This document shows positions 23,483-32,385 of a stretch of 64,000 bases of DNA, piece after piece (the stretch's first letter is position 1; each line of letters begins with the position of its first letter). A program made the position numbers and the translations under genes. Under the pieces are notes generated by a model. It did no database searches and was not told the origin of the DNA. It saw only the letters and a program-made list of their open reading frames with translations. Origin of the DNA: DATLGB01 sp963740765 (lineage in GTDB: Bacteria > Actinomycetota > Thermoleophilia > Solirubrobacterales > Solirubrobacteraceae); assembly GCA_963740765.1 (NCBI GenBank), contig CAVUFN010000021.1:35737-99736 (forward strand). The letters are read 5' to 3'.

Positions 23483-24646
23483 ATGCTCGGGCCGGCCCGC
23501 GGAACCGCTCTCTATGTGGGTGCCCTGATGGGGCCCGGGGTGCTGCTCGTCCCGGCGCTCGCGGCCGACGCGGCGGGGCCGGCCTCGATCATCGCGTGGG
23601 GCGTCCTCCTGGTGCTGTCCGCGCCGCTGGCGATCACCTTCGCCGCCCTCGGCGTGCGCCACCCCGTCGCCGGTGGGGTGAGCGCCTACGTGCAGGCGGG
23701 GTTCGGGTCGCGCGCCGCCGCCGTCACGCGGGCGTGGTTCCTCACCGCGGTGATCATCGGCGCACCGGCGGTGGCGCTGATCGGCGGCTACTACGTGGCC
23801 GACCTCGTCGGCGGCGGGACGCCGGTCGCGGTCGCCGCGGCGTGCGCGATGTTCGGGACCGTGCTCGTCGTCAACGCGCTGGGCGTCGAGGTCTCCTCGG
23901 GCGTCCAGCTCGGGCTCTCGGCCGTGCTGGTGGTGATCATCGCGGTGGCGGTGGCCGTCGCGCTGCCCGGCCACGCCGGCGACCACTGGTCGCCGTTCGC
24001 GCCGCACGGGTGGGCGGCGGTCGGGACGGCGGCGAACATCCTCGTCTGGCTGTTCATCGGCTGGGAGGCGATGGCGCAGATGGCGGGCGACTTCCGCGAC
24101 CCCGAGCGGGACATCCCACGCGCGATCGCGTTCGCCTACACGACGGTCGCGGTGCTCTATGTGGGGCTGGCGGTGGCCACGATCGGCGTCGGCTCGACCT
24201 CGAAGGTGCCGCTGGCCGACCTGCTGCAGACGGGCCTGGGGGAGGCGGGGCGCCAGGCGACGGCGGTGCTGGCGGTGGCGCTGACGACCGGCACCATGAA
24301 CGTCTACGTCGGCGGCGCGGCCCGCCTCACCGGCCTTCCCTCACCGCGGTCCCTCGCCGCCATCGGGGCGCCGGGCTTCGTGGTCCTGGCGATCCTCGCC
24401 GCCGGCGCGCTGACCGCGGACGACATCGTCCGCGCGACGTCGGCCTGCTTCATCTCCGTCTACCTGCTCTCGCTCGCCGCGGGGGTGCGGATCCTGCCGG
24501 GCCGGCTGCGCTCCGTCGCCCTCGCCGCACTCGCGCTCACCGCGGTCATCGCGGTCTTCTCGGCTGCGTTCCTGCTCGTGCCCGCGGCGGCGGCCGCGGT
24601 CACGCTCGTCGCCATGACCCGGCGCCGCGTAGCCTCGCCCGCGTGA
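23483..24646 (+). CDS. APC-family amino-acid permease (YjeH-like)
   Basis: 387 residues, about eleven TM helices. The first helix has the unwound GPGVLLVPALAADAAGP, as in the APC superfamily, and the amphipathic loop after helix 5 contains FIGWEAMAQMAGDFRDPERDIPRAIAFAY, the most conserved APC region (E-x-x-x-x-x-x-x-x-x-x-x-x-RD-I-P-R). It probably moves amino acids or amines. The stop overlaps the EamA start (GTGA), so the two are translationally coupled. Confidence 0.83.
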   Translation: MLGPARGTALYVGALMGPGVLLVPALAADAAGPASIIAWGVLLVLSAPLAITFAALGVRHPVAGGVSAYVQAGFGSRAAAVTRAWFLTAVIIGAPAVALIGGYYVADLVGGGTPVAVAAACAMFGTVLVVNALGVEVSSGVQLGLSAVLVVIIAVAVAVALPGHAGDHWSPFAPHGWAAVGTAANILVWLFIGWEAMAQMAGDFRDPERDIPRAIAFAYTTVAVLYVGLAVATIGVGSTSKVPLADLLQTGLGEAGRQATAVLAVALTTGTMNVYVGGAARLTGLPSPRSLAAIGAPGFVVLAILAAGALTADDIVRATSACFISVYLLSLAAGVRILPGRLRSVALAALALTAVIAVFSAAFLLVPAAAAAVTLVAMTRRRVASPA

Positions 24647-25548
24647 ACGGGAGAGCTTGGGCCGGCTTCTTCGGGCTGTCGCTGCTGTGGGGCGTCCCGT
24701 ACCTGTTCATCAAGGTGGCCGTCGACGACGGCGTCCCGCCCATCTTCCTGGCGTGGGTGCGCGTCGTCCTCGCGGCGGTGGTCCTGCTCGCGCTGGCGGC
24801 GCGGGCCGGGTCGATCGGATCGATGCGCGGCCTCGGCCGCTGGGTGTTCGCCTACGCGGTCGTCGAGATCTGCATCCCGTTCCCCTTGATCGGCTTCGGT
24901 GAGCAGCACGTCTCGTCGTCGCTGGCCGCCATCCTGATCGCCGCCGTCCCGGCCTTCATCGCGCTGCTCTCGCTGCGCTTCAACCCGGAGGAGCGGCTGA
25001 CGCGCACCCGCGGCGCCGGACTGGCGATCGGTTTCGCCGGCGTCGTCGCCCTCGTCGGGATCGAGGTGCACACCGACGACCTCCCGGGCGCCGGCGCGAT
25101 CCTCCTGGCTGCCTTCGGCTACGCGTGCGGCCCGATGATCTACCAGCGCCGCTTCGGCGGGCTCGACGTGCGCGCCGCGATGGGCGCCGCCCTCGCCGCC
25201 GCCGCGCTCGTGCTCACCCCGTTCGCCTTCATCGACCCGCCCGGCCGGGTGACGAGCGACGCCGCCATCGCGATCGTCGTCCTCGGCCTCTTCTGCACCG
25301 CCGCCGCGTTCGCGCTCTTCGCGCTGCTCATCACCACGATCGGCGCGGCGCGCACGGCGATCATCACCTACGTCGCGCCCGTCGTCGCCCTCGCGGGCGG
25401 CGTGGCCTTCCTCGGCGAGACGGTCGGGCCGGGCACCGTCGCCGGCCTCGTCCTCATCCTCGCCGGTTCCTGGCTGTCCACCGACGGCCGCCTGCCGACA
25501 ACGCTGCTCGCACGGCGTCGAGCGCGCGGGGCAGCGTCTCCTCCGTGA
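24643..25548 (+). CDS. EamA/DMT-family transporter
   Basis: 301 residues, ten TM helices in two EamA repeats. GTG 24643 overlaps the APC stop (GTGA). Repeat 1 starts FFGLSLLWGVPYLFIKVAVDDGVPP, with ALIGFGEQHVSSSLAAILIA-type helices; repeat 2 ends TIGAARTAIITYVAPVVALAGGVAFLGE, the classical DMT signature. Probably a metabolite or amino-acid exporter working with the upstream permease. The 3' end overlaps the decayed AbiEi/DUF559 gene on the other strand. Confidence 0.85.
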   Translation: MNGRAWAGFFGLSLLWGVPYLFIKVAVDDGVPPIFLAWVRVVLAAVVLLALAARAGSIGSMRGLGRWVFAYAVVEICIPFPLIGFGEQHVSSSLAAILIAAVPAFIALLSLRFNPEERLTRTRGAGLAIGFAGVVALVGIEVHTDDLPGAGAILLAAFGYACGPMIYQRRFGGLDVRAAMGAALAAAALVLTPFAFIDPPGRVTSDAAIAIVVLGLFCTAAAFALFALLITTIGAARTAIITYVAPVVALAGGVAFLGETVGPGTVAGLVLILAGSWLSTDGRLPTTLLARRRARGAASPP

Positions 25549-26160
25549 CCTGGAGGACGATCAGCCCGGCCAGCGTGTACGCGTTGCGCTTGCGCCGGTC
25601 GCGCTCGAAGCTGAGCCGGTCGCCGTGGGTCGCTTAGTGGTGGATCTCGACGACGACGCCGTGGTCGGGCCAGTAGAAGTCGGCCTCGTAGCCGAGCAGC
25701 TCGACGTTCGTGAGTGGCGGTGGGCTTCGCTCATCAGGCGCTCCAGTGCCCTCGGGCGCACGGCTCGGCGCAGATCGCTGATGGTGCGCAGCGCGCTGGT
25801 GACGCGGATGCCGTCGCGCACGTCCGTGTCCTCGACGACCAGCCGGCTCTCGTGGAAGTGCAGGCCTTCGCGGTTCTTCCGGGCCTGAGGGAGGGTGAGG
25901 TGGGTGGGGCCGTGGCGGTCGCTCGCGATGCCGAGCAGAACCGCCGCCGACTGAGGCTGACGACCGATCGCCTCCCTCCGGCGAGCCGCGCGGCAGCGGC
26001 GCGCGGCTGGATCGTCGCGGCCGGCACGCCCGCGACGAACACGCCCCGGTGCACCGGCGTAAGCCGCCCCTTCGCGACCACCCGGTTGATCCACGACGCG
26101 CCGAAGAGGTCGACCAGTTGGCGCCGGCTCACCGCGCCGTGCGGACCAAAGCTCCGGCAT
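25454..26160 (-). pseudogene. Decayed AbiEi-type/DUF559 endonuclease-like gene
   Basis: Three fragments in different minus-strand frames join into one protein type. First a winged-helix N-terminus (GPHGAVSRRQLVDLFG, RLTPVHRGVFVAG), then a middle (HGPTHLTLPQARKN, VRDGIRVTSALRTISDL, LERLMSEAHRH), then a DUF559-like nuclease end (ELLGYEADFYWPDHGVVVEI, then after a stop at 25634-25636, THGDRLSFERDRRKRNAYTLAG). Both later frame changes fit single-base losses, and the in-frame TAA needs base changes, so the gene is dead. Such fusions of an AbiEi-like antitoxin domain with a Vsr-like nuclease are common orphan genes in actinobacteria. It fills the whole 25549-26194 gap. Confidence 0.7.
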
Positions 26161-26194
26161 CCAGACGTAGTAGGCGCCGGGCGCGCGGTTTGTC

Positions 26195-27301
26195 TCAGAG
26201 GCCGAAGGAGCGGCCGACGATCTCGCGCATGATCTCGTCGGTGCCGCCCCCGATCGGGCCGAGGCGGGCGTCGCGCAGGGCGCGCTCGACCGCGGGTGGG
26301 GCGTCGAGGCCCATCAGGCGCAGGACGCCCTCCTGGACGTCGACGTTGGCGCGCTGCGTGAGCAGCTTGGCCTCCGAGACCTCGCGGACCACCGACTCGC
26401 CCGCGCAGACCCAGCGGGCGACGGCGTAGGACAGCGCCGCCGAGGCCTCGACCTTCAGCGCCAGTTCGGCGACGGCATGGCGCCGCCACGACGGACCGGA
26501 GCCGAGCGCGTCGACGAGCAGCTCGAAGGACTGGCGCATCTCGCCGAGCGCCTGCAGCGCCATGCCCAACCGCTCGCCCTGGAAGTTGGCCATGACGAGG
26601 TAGAAGCCCTTGTCGAGCTCGCCGAGCAGGTGCTCGGAGGGGACGAAGACGTCCTCGAAGGCGACGGTGGCGGTGTCGGACGCGTGCCAGCCGAGCTTGG
26701 AGAGCTTGGACGTGGTGATGCCGTCCTGCTTGTCGATGACGAGGAACGACATGCCGCCGTGGCCGCCCTCCTCCGTCGTCCGCACCGCCGTCACGTAGAA
26801 GTCGGCCCGGACGCCGTTGGTGATGTACGTCTTCTCGCCGTTGACGACCCAGCCGCCATCGACCGCAACGGCCCGCGTGCGGACGCCGGCGACGTCGGAG
26901 CCACCGCCCGGCTCGGTGATCGCGAGCGCCCCGATCTTCTCCGCCTTCATCGCCGGAGCCAGCCACCGCGCCTTCTGGTCAGGTGTCCCGAAGGCGGCGA
27001 TCGGAGGCGACGCGATCCCCATGTGGGCGCCGAGCGAAGCGACGACCCCGCCCGACCCGCACCGAGCCAGCTCCTCCGAGGCCACCGCGCCGAACTCCGG
27101 CCCCAGCCCGAGCCCGCCGTATTCCTTCGGCATCGTCACGCCGAGCAGGCCCTGTTCGGCCATCCACCCGAACGCCTCGCCGTCCATCCACTCCGCCGCT
27201 TCCCAGGCGTCGACGCGCGGCCGCAGCCGCTCGTCGACGAAGGCCCGGTACTCCGCCCGGAACGCCTCGGTCTCCGGCGTGAAGGGTGGCGGCGCGAGCA
27301 C
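26195..27301 (-). CDS. Acyl-CoA dehydrogenase
   Basis: 368 residues. FAD flavoenzyme of acyl-CoA beta-oxidation or branched-chain catabolism. Signatures are LGVTMPKEYGGLGLG, ALAITEPGGGSDVAG, VNGEKTYITNG, KLGWHASDTATVAFEDV and the C-terminal GPIGGGTDEIMREIVGRSFGL. The MCAD-type catalytic Glu (YEG) is absent at that position (GGG), as in isovaleryl-CoA/long-chain-type members where the Glu sits elsewhere. It is somewhat short, with a compressed helical domain. GTG start with TAGGGT exactly 6 nt upstream. Confidence 0.85.
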   Translation of the reverse strand: MLAPPPFTPETEAFRAEYRAFVDERLRPRVDAWEAAEWMDGEAFGWMAEQGLLGVTMPKEYGGLGLGPEFGAVASEELARCGSGGVVASLGAHMGIASPPIAAFGTPDQKARWLAPAMKAEKIGALAITEPGGGSDVAGVRTRAVAVDGGWVVNGEKTYITNGVRADFYVTAVRTTEEGGHGGMSFLVIDKQDGITTSKLSKLGWHASDTATVAFEDVFVPSEHLLGELDKGFYLVMANFQGERLGMALQALGEMRQSFELLVDALGSGPSWRRHAVAELALKVEASAALSYAVARWVCAGESVVREVSEAKLLTQRANVDVQEGVLRLMGLDAPPAVERALRDARLGPIGGGTDEIMREIVGRSFGL

Positions 27302-27307
27302 GCCGCC

Positions 27308-27313
27308 ACCCTA
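27308..27313 (-). promoter_or_regulatory. -10 box of the 26-27 kb acyl-CoA dehydrogenase gene
   Basis: Minus-strand TAGGGT, 6 nt before the GTG start at 27301; the leaderless spacing seen elsewhere. Confidence 0.5.
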
Positions 27314-27327
27314 CTTCTCAGACGTCC

Positions 27328-30300
27328 CTACTTCGGTGCCAGCAGGGTGATGCGCACCGCCTTCTTGTACGTCCTGCCGTTCGCGCGGGCGGTGACCGCG
27401 TAGACGACACGCAGCTTCCCGCGGTGCTTGAGCTTGCGGTAGGCGCTGCGCTTCAGGCGCAGCTTGATCGTCGACCACGCGTCCACCGGGATCCGGAACG
27501 CGCCGGCGGCGTACACCCGCTTGCGCTTGCCGACCGCCGCGCCGACCCGGCAGCGCTTGCCGCCGGTGTTGATGCACTTGACCCGCAGCGAGAGCTTCCG
27601 TCCGACCGCCCGGACCGTCCGCCTGCCGATCGCCACGCGACCCTTCCTCGCGGGCGCTGGCGTCGGCGTCGCCGTCGGCGATCCGGTCGGCTCGGCCGTC
27701 GGCTCCGTCGTCGGCTCCGCGGTCGGCTCGGCCGTCGGCTCCGGCGAGGGCTCGGGCGGCGTCAGCAGCCCGAGGTGCTCGAACGCGGCCCGCGTCAGCG
27801 CGACCCGGTTCTCGTCCGTGTCCACGGTCTCGAGGCCGAACGTCAGCCACACCGTGTCCTCGGTCGCCGTCGCCGGCGTCTCGTCGAACGCGGACTGCTT
27901 GCGCGTCCAGTCCGACACGGGCAGCGGGCTGCCCTCCGGGGGCGGGGCCACTTCCCAGCCGCCGAGGTCGGACTCGAACGACGTCAGCGACAGCTCGCCG
28001 TCGTCCGCCGAGGTCCGCAGGTCGTCGACGAACACGCCGAGACCGGAGACCGCCGGATCCTGCACGTAGGTGATCGACAGCTCGACCGGCTGGCCGTCGT
28101 ACGCCGACAGGTCGGCGTTCAGGTGCCGCCAGCCGCTCGTGACGACGTCCTCGGGCTGCCCGGACGTGAGGCCGTTGAACTCACCCGACGTCCCGGTGCT
28201 CGTGCACGGGTCGTTGGTCGTCGCCCCCGGCGTCATGTAGTGCAGCAGGAACGGGTGGTCGTCCAGCCACGTGTACCCGTCGCCGCCACACGAGTAGGGC
28301 GGGCCCTGGGACGTGACCACGTCACCGGCGTCGTTGGTCAGCGCCAGCGTCGTCCAGTCGTCCTCGCCGGGAGTGTGGGCCTCGACGAACGCCCAGTCGT
28401 AGCCCGGCTCCGTGTCCAGCGACACCTGGAAGTCCAGCTTGCCGCCCGTCTTGCCGGTCAGGTCCACCGTCTTCGTGATGCGGTGGTACTGGTTGTCGAC
28501 CGCGCTGGAGAACAGGTACCAGTCGCCCGTGAACGGGTCGTAGGGCGAGGCCCCCGGCCGGTCGTACTCGAGCAGCGACTCGGACCGGAACTGGGGGAAC
28601 CGGTCCGCGGGCAGGATCGAGCTCGTGACGAGCGTCGTTCCCGGCGCCGAGCGGTCGGCCGCGTTCAGCCCGGCCTTGAACCCGCTCAGGTCACCGACAC
28701 CCGACACGTCGAACGGCTTGTCCCCATCGAGCGGGAAGCCCGCGCCGTCGACCAGCGTGTAGCCGCCCAGCCAGTACTGGAAGAAGTCGTTCGACAGCGG
28801 GATGCACCCGGCCGCGTCCGTATCGGCATCCAGGACGTTGCCCGGGCAGTAGCCCGACTCCGATCCCGGCACGGGCTCGCCGAACTGGCTGTTGACGAAC
28901 GGCACGAAGAACTGCGAGCCGGCCATGTTGCCGTCCAGCAGCAGCTTGCCGCCCTCGTTGAGGTAGTCGCGGACGTTGACCACGACGTCGTTGGCCACCC
29001 GCGCCGCACCGGACCCACCCGGCTGACCGGGGAGGCGGGTGACGGAATCGTCGCCCGTGTACCAGACCACGCCCTTGTAGTGGCTGAGCACGCCCAGCGG
29101 ATCCGGGGCCTGCATGCCGTGCGCGTCGACGTCCCAGACGTCGTACTTGACGCCGAGGGCGTCGAGCACGGCTCCGTGGGTGCCGAGGTACGCCGGCTGC
29201 GTCGTGTCCGGGTAGACCGGGGCGTTGCCGGAGTAGTTCTCCTGCGCGATGACCAGGACCGGGTTGCCCGTGTCGGAGGCGACCCTGTAGGTGAAGGCCT
29301 TCGACGTCTCGCCGCCGGCGGCCGTGAACCAGACCTTGACGTGGTCGCCCGGCGACGTGCCGGTCACATCGCCACGCATCCGGCGGTAGTAGACGTCGCC
29401 CTCGTCGCCGTAGCGCTCGCCGCCCTTCCACTCGGCGGTCGGGGCGGTCTGCTCGTCGCCGCCGTCGACCTGCCAGTGCAGGGTGATCGCGCCGAGCTTG
29501 CGCTTGGCGGAGACCTGCGCGGTCTGGGGGTCGCCGTAGGAGACGTCGAAGGAGTCGGCCTCGAAGTTCGGCGCCTTGTTGCCCAGGTGCGACTGCACGT
29601 CAGCGGGGTCCTCCGCGGAGCGGGCCATGTCCAGCGAGAACTGGATCTGGCTCTGGAACACGGACTCGACGTCGTCCGCGTCGTCCTGGAAGATGAAGCA
29701 GCCGTCCGTGTCCGGGTCCACATCCGGGTCACCCGGGTCGAGCTCGGGCGTGAAGGACAGCGTCCCGTAATCCGAGTACAGGTGGTCATTGGTGTCGCCG
29801 TTGGTCGTGTAGAGCTCGGCGCCGACGCCCGGGTTGTAGTTGCCTCCGACATCCGGGTTGTAGCTCTCCACCGCCGGGTTCTCGTCCGAGCCGGCGATGG
29901 CCCGGAACAGCGGGTCGTCGGCGGTGAACGTGTCCACCTGCCAGCCGAGCGGGTACAGCAGCAGCGGCCCGCAGGTGTGGAAGTTGTTGTTGAACTCGAA
30001 GTTCACGCGCCGCGACAGACCGTCGAGCGCCTTCGTCTCCGGCTCGGAAGCGGGACCGCTACCGCGGTACGTCTCCGAGGCCGTGATCTCGCTGGACCCC
30101 TCGTTGTCGTAGCCCCAGTGCGTCGGGAAGTTGCGGTTGGGGTCGACGCCGTCGCCGACGGTGAGCTGCTCGTCGCCGTTGTTGTCGCGCAGGTTCTTGC
30201 GCCAGAGCCGCGTCTCCTCGTCCTGGAACGTGTAGTCGTAGCCGTCGGGGTTGGCGACGAGGATGAACCACAGCTCGCGGGTGTTGACCAGCTGCGTGAT

Positions 30301-30996
30301 CTCTTCGGCGGTCACGCCCGTGACGGGGTCGCCGTTGACCCCGACCGCGGTGCCGGTCCCGCCGTAGTTGTCGATGAACAGGCGCATCGTGCGGCGATTG
30401 GTCTCGGTCGAGAGCCACTCGCGCGCGTGCTGCGTGGAGGAATAGAGGACGGCGGGCTTGGAGCCGTCGGGCTCCGAGCGCGCGTCGCGGGAGACCTTGA
30501 CCGCGTAGATCGGCTTCGGGTCGGTGTAGAGGTCGCCGTCGGGATCCGGGTGATCGGGGTCCTCGGGACCGCCGTTGGTCGTCCCGATCCGCTCGAGCTT
30601 CACGATGCCGGGGTGGTCCGCGGCGAGCGTCTGCATCTGCTCGACGAGGTTGGGCGCGTTGTTGCCGAGGTTGTTGTAAGCAGGACGGTCGTACGGGCGG
30701 TAGATGCGGTAGCCCTCGCCCGGGCCGTAGTCGTCGATGACGCGGGCGCCGGTGTCACGGGCCTGGACGCCCTTGCCGGCGAGCCGCTGCGCCTGGGCGC
30801 GGGTGCCGACGACGGTGATCGTGGTGCCGCGCCGCCCCTCGGTGACGTCGAAGCCGGCGGACGCCAGCTTCTCCAGGGTGCCGCCACGCACCTTGACCTT
30901 GTAGGCGTGCAGCGAAACGGCATCGGCCGTCCCGGCCATCGCCAACGTCGTCGCGAGCGCTGCGACAACAGCGCACACAGTCCTCCTCACGGACAT
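27328..30996 (-). CDS. Large secreted M14 zinc carboxypeptidase with basic C-terminal domain
   Basis: 1222 residues with a signal peptide (CAVVAALATTLAMAGTADA) and a GGGGAG-type ribosome site before ATG 30996. The peptidase domain (about 100-425) has zinc ligands His190/Glu193 (QHAREW) and His340 (NNFHTCGP), and catalytic Glu418 (FTPELD). The middle (about 560-760) is a Rossmann-like module (LVIAQENYSGN, GKLLLDGNMAG). Around 800-1010 is an immune-inhibitor-A-like beta-sandwich (ESLLEYD, YDWAFVEAH, VFVDDLRTS). A PT/EPT-repeat linker leads to a Lys/Arg-rich C-terminal domain (about 1120-1222). It is probably an extracellular digestive enzyme held to the envelope by the basic tail. Confidence 0.87.
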   Translation of the reverse strand: MSVRRTVCAVVAALATTLAMAGTADAVSLHAYKVKVRGGTLEKLASAGFDVTEGRRGTTITVVGTRAQAQRLAGKGVQARDTGARVIDDYGPGEGYRIYRPYDRPAYNNLGNNAPNLVEQMQTLAADHPGIVKLERIGTTNGGPEDPDHPDPDGDLYTDPKPIYAVKVSRDARSEPDGSKPAVLYSSTQHAREWLSTETNRRTMRLFIDNYGGTGTAVGVNGDPVTGVTAEEITQLVNTRELWFILVANPDGYDYTFQDEETRLWRKNLRDNNGDEQLTVGDGVDPNRNFPTHWGYDNEGSSEITASETYRGSGPASEPETKALDGLSRRVNFEFNNNFHTCGPLLLYPLGWQVDTFTADDPLFRAIAGSDENPAVESYNPDVGGNYNPGVGAELYTTNGDTNDHLYSDYGTLSFTPELDPGDPDVDPDTDGCFIFQDDADDVESVFQSQIQFSLDMARSAEDPADVQSHLGNKAPNFEADSFDVSYGDPQTAQVSAKRKLGAITLHWQVDGGDEQTAPTAEWKGGERYGDEGDVYYRRMRGDVTGTSPGDHVKVWFTAAGGETSKAFTYRVASDTGNPVLVIAQENYSGNAPVYPDTTQPAYLGTHGAVLDALGVKYDVWDVDAHGMQAPDPLGVLSHYKGVVWYTGDDSVTRLPGQPGGSGAARVANDVVVNVRDYLNEGGKLLLDGNMAGSQFFVPFVNSQFGEPVPGSESGYCPGNVLDADTDAAGCIPLSNDFFQYWLGGYTLVDGAGFPLDGDKPFDVSGVGDLSGFKAGLNAADRSAPGTTLVTSSILPADRFPQFRSESLLEYDRPGASPYDPFTGDWYLFSSAVDNQYHRITKTVDLTGKTGGKLDFQVSLDTEPGYDWAFVEAHTPGEDDWTTLALTNDAGDVVTSQGPPYSCGGDGYTWLDDHPFLLHYMTPGATTNDPCTSTGTSGEFNGLTSGQPEDVVTSGWRHLNADLSAYDGQPVELSITYVQDPAVSGLGVFVDDLRTSADDGELSLTSFESDLGGWEVAPPPEGSPLPVSDWTRKQSAFDETPATATEDTVWLTFGLETVDTDENRVALTRAAFEHLGLLTPPEPSPEPTAEPTAEPTTEPTAEPTGSPTATPTPAPARKGRVAIGRRTVRAVGRKLSLRVKCINTGGKRCRVGAAVGKRKRVYAAGAFRIPVDAWSTIKLRLKRSAYRKLKHRGKLRVVYAVTARANGRTYKKAVRITLLAPK
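27655..27755 (-). repeat. EPT-type tandem repeat linker
   Basis: Minus-strand codons for EPSPEPTAEPTAEPTTEPT and related triplets form a short-period repeat built on GAGCCGACG-like units within the M14 peptidase gene. It encodes a flexible linker before the basic C-terminal domain. Confidence 0.6.
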
Positions 30997-31050
30997 TCGT
31001 CTCCCCTTATGCGGTTATGCGGCCTTTAGAACCGCAGATTGCGCGGCACC

Positions 31051-32385
31051 TTACAGCCGTTTGCGCAACATTCCAAAAACGCCGCGGATGATCTCCCGTT
31101 CGACCGTCTCCAGGGGGTCCGGCGAGCGGCGCCTGCGGGGGACCCGGGGCGCGCGCGGCTGCGGCTCGACGTCGATCCGTTCCTGCTCGTTCAGGCGGCG
31201 CGCGAGCACCTCGGCGGCGGACTCGCGTTCCAGCCGCGTCCCGTACTTGGCCGCGAGCGTGCCCGCGGCGATCGCGTCGGCTGGGCCCATGCGCGAGTGC
31301 GGGGCGTTGACCTTCGTGTGGACGACCGGGGTCGGGACCCCGCGCTCGTCGAGCACGGTGACCGCCGCCTCGCCGATGCCGAGCGCGGGCAGGAGCGCCT
31401 CCAGGTCGAGGCCGGGCGTCGTCGGGAAGGTCGAGACCGCGGCCTTCAGCGCCTTCGCGTCCTGCGGGGTGTAGGCGCGCAGGGCGTGCTGGACGCGCGA
31501 GCCGAGCTGGGCGAGCACGGACGGCGCCACGTCGCCCGGTGCCTGCGTGACGAACCAGATGCCGACGCCCTTGGAGCGGATCAGCCGCACGGTGCGCTCG
31601 ATGGCGGTCACGAACGCCTTCGTCGCGTCGCTGAAGAGCAGGTGCGCCTCGTCGAGGAAGACGACGAGCTTGGGCATGGGGAGGTCGCCGGCCTCGGGCA
31701 GCGATTCGAACAGCTCGGCCACCAGCCACATCAGCGCGGTCGACCACAGCTCGGGGTGCTCCTGGACCGCGGGGAGCTCCACGCAGGAGATCGTCCCCCG
31801 CCCGTCCGGCGCCGGCCGCATCAAGTCGGCGACGTCGAACTGCGGCTCGCCGAAGAACTCGGTGCCACCGCCCGTCTCGAGCCCGACGAGCGAACGCAGC
31901 AGCACCCCGACCGTCGCCCTGGCCAGGCCGCCGATCCCCTCGAGGTCGGCCTTGCCCTCCTTGGAGCCCAGGTACGTGAGCAGCGCGCGCAGGTCGGCGA
32001 GGTCGACCAGCCCGAGCCCGCGCTGGTCGGCGTAGTGGAACACGAGCTGCAGGGACTGCTCCTGCGTCTCGTTGGCGCCGAGCACCTTGGCGAGCAGTTG
32101 CGGGCCGAAGTCCGACACCGCGGCCCGCACCGGCGTCCCGGGGCCGATGCCGCCCAGCGAGAGGAACTCGACCGGGAACGCGGTGGCCAGCCCGGACACG
32201 TCGCCCTTGAGGTCCGCCACCAGCACGGGCACGCCGGCCGCGCTCAACCCCTCGGCCATCACCTGCATCGTGACCGTCTTGCCGGTCCCCGTCGCGCCGG
32301 CGATCAGGCCGTGGCGGGTCAGCCGGTTGAACGGGACGGAGACGGCGGCGCCGCCAGCGACGCCGCGCCCCAGCTCAAGGGCCAC
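31051..32385 (-). CDS. HerA-like ATPase (DUF853 helicase-like)
   Basis: 444 residues. Walker A GATGTGKT (30-37), Walker B KLVVFLDEAHLLF, and TQAPGDVAPSVLAQLGSRVQHALRAYTP with the sensor/arginine region identify the HerA/FtsK-related DUF853 family. The C-terminus is basic (PRAPRVPRRRR). It is a hexameric-type DNA-translocating or helicase-like ATPase of uncertain role; no NurA partner is nearby. GTG 32385 shares one base with the stop of the acyl-CoA dehydrogenase gene (TAGTG), so it depends on that gene's translation. Confidence 0.82.
   Translation of the reverse strand: MALELGRGVAGGAAVSVPFNRLTRHGLIAGATGTGKTVTMQVMAEGLSAAGVPVLVADLKGDVSGLATAFPVEFLSLGGIGPGTPVRAAVSDFGPQLLAKVLGANETQEQSLQLVFHYADQRGLGLVDLADLRALLTYLGSKEGKADLEGIGGLARATVGVLLRSLVGLETGGGTEFFGEPQFDVADLMRPAPDGRGTISCVELPAVQEHPELWSTALMWLVAELFESLPEAGDLPMPKLVVFLDEAHLLFSDATKAFVTAIERTVRLIRSKGVGIWFVTQAPGDVAPSVLAQLGSRVQHALRAYTPQDAKALKAAVSTFPTTPGLDLEALLPALGIGEAAVTVLDERGVPTPVVHTKVNAPHSRMGPADAIAAGTLAAKYGTRLERESAAEVLARRLNEQERIDVEPQPRAPRVPRRRRSPDPLETVEREIIRGVFGMLRKRL

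Noticed and set aside
27286..31029. 1247-codon open frame on the plus strand
   Set aside because: Antisense to the M14 carboxypeptidase, which has a signal peptide, catalytic residues and a ribosome site; the antisense product has no recognisable domain.
31011..31035. possible terminator between the HerA-like and M14 genes
   Set aside because: GCGGTT and AACCGC pair over only 6 bp with a 13-nt loop and no U-run; it is too weak to call.
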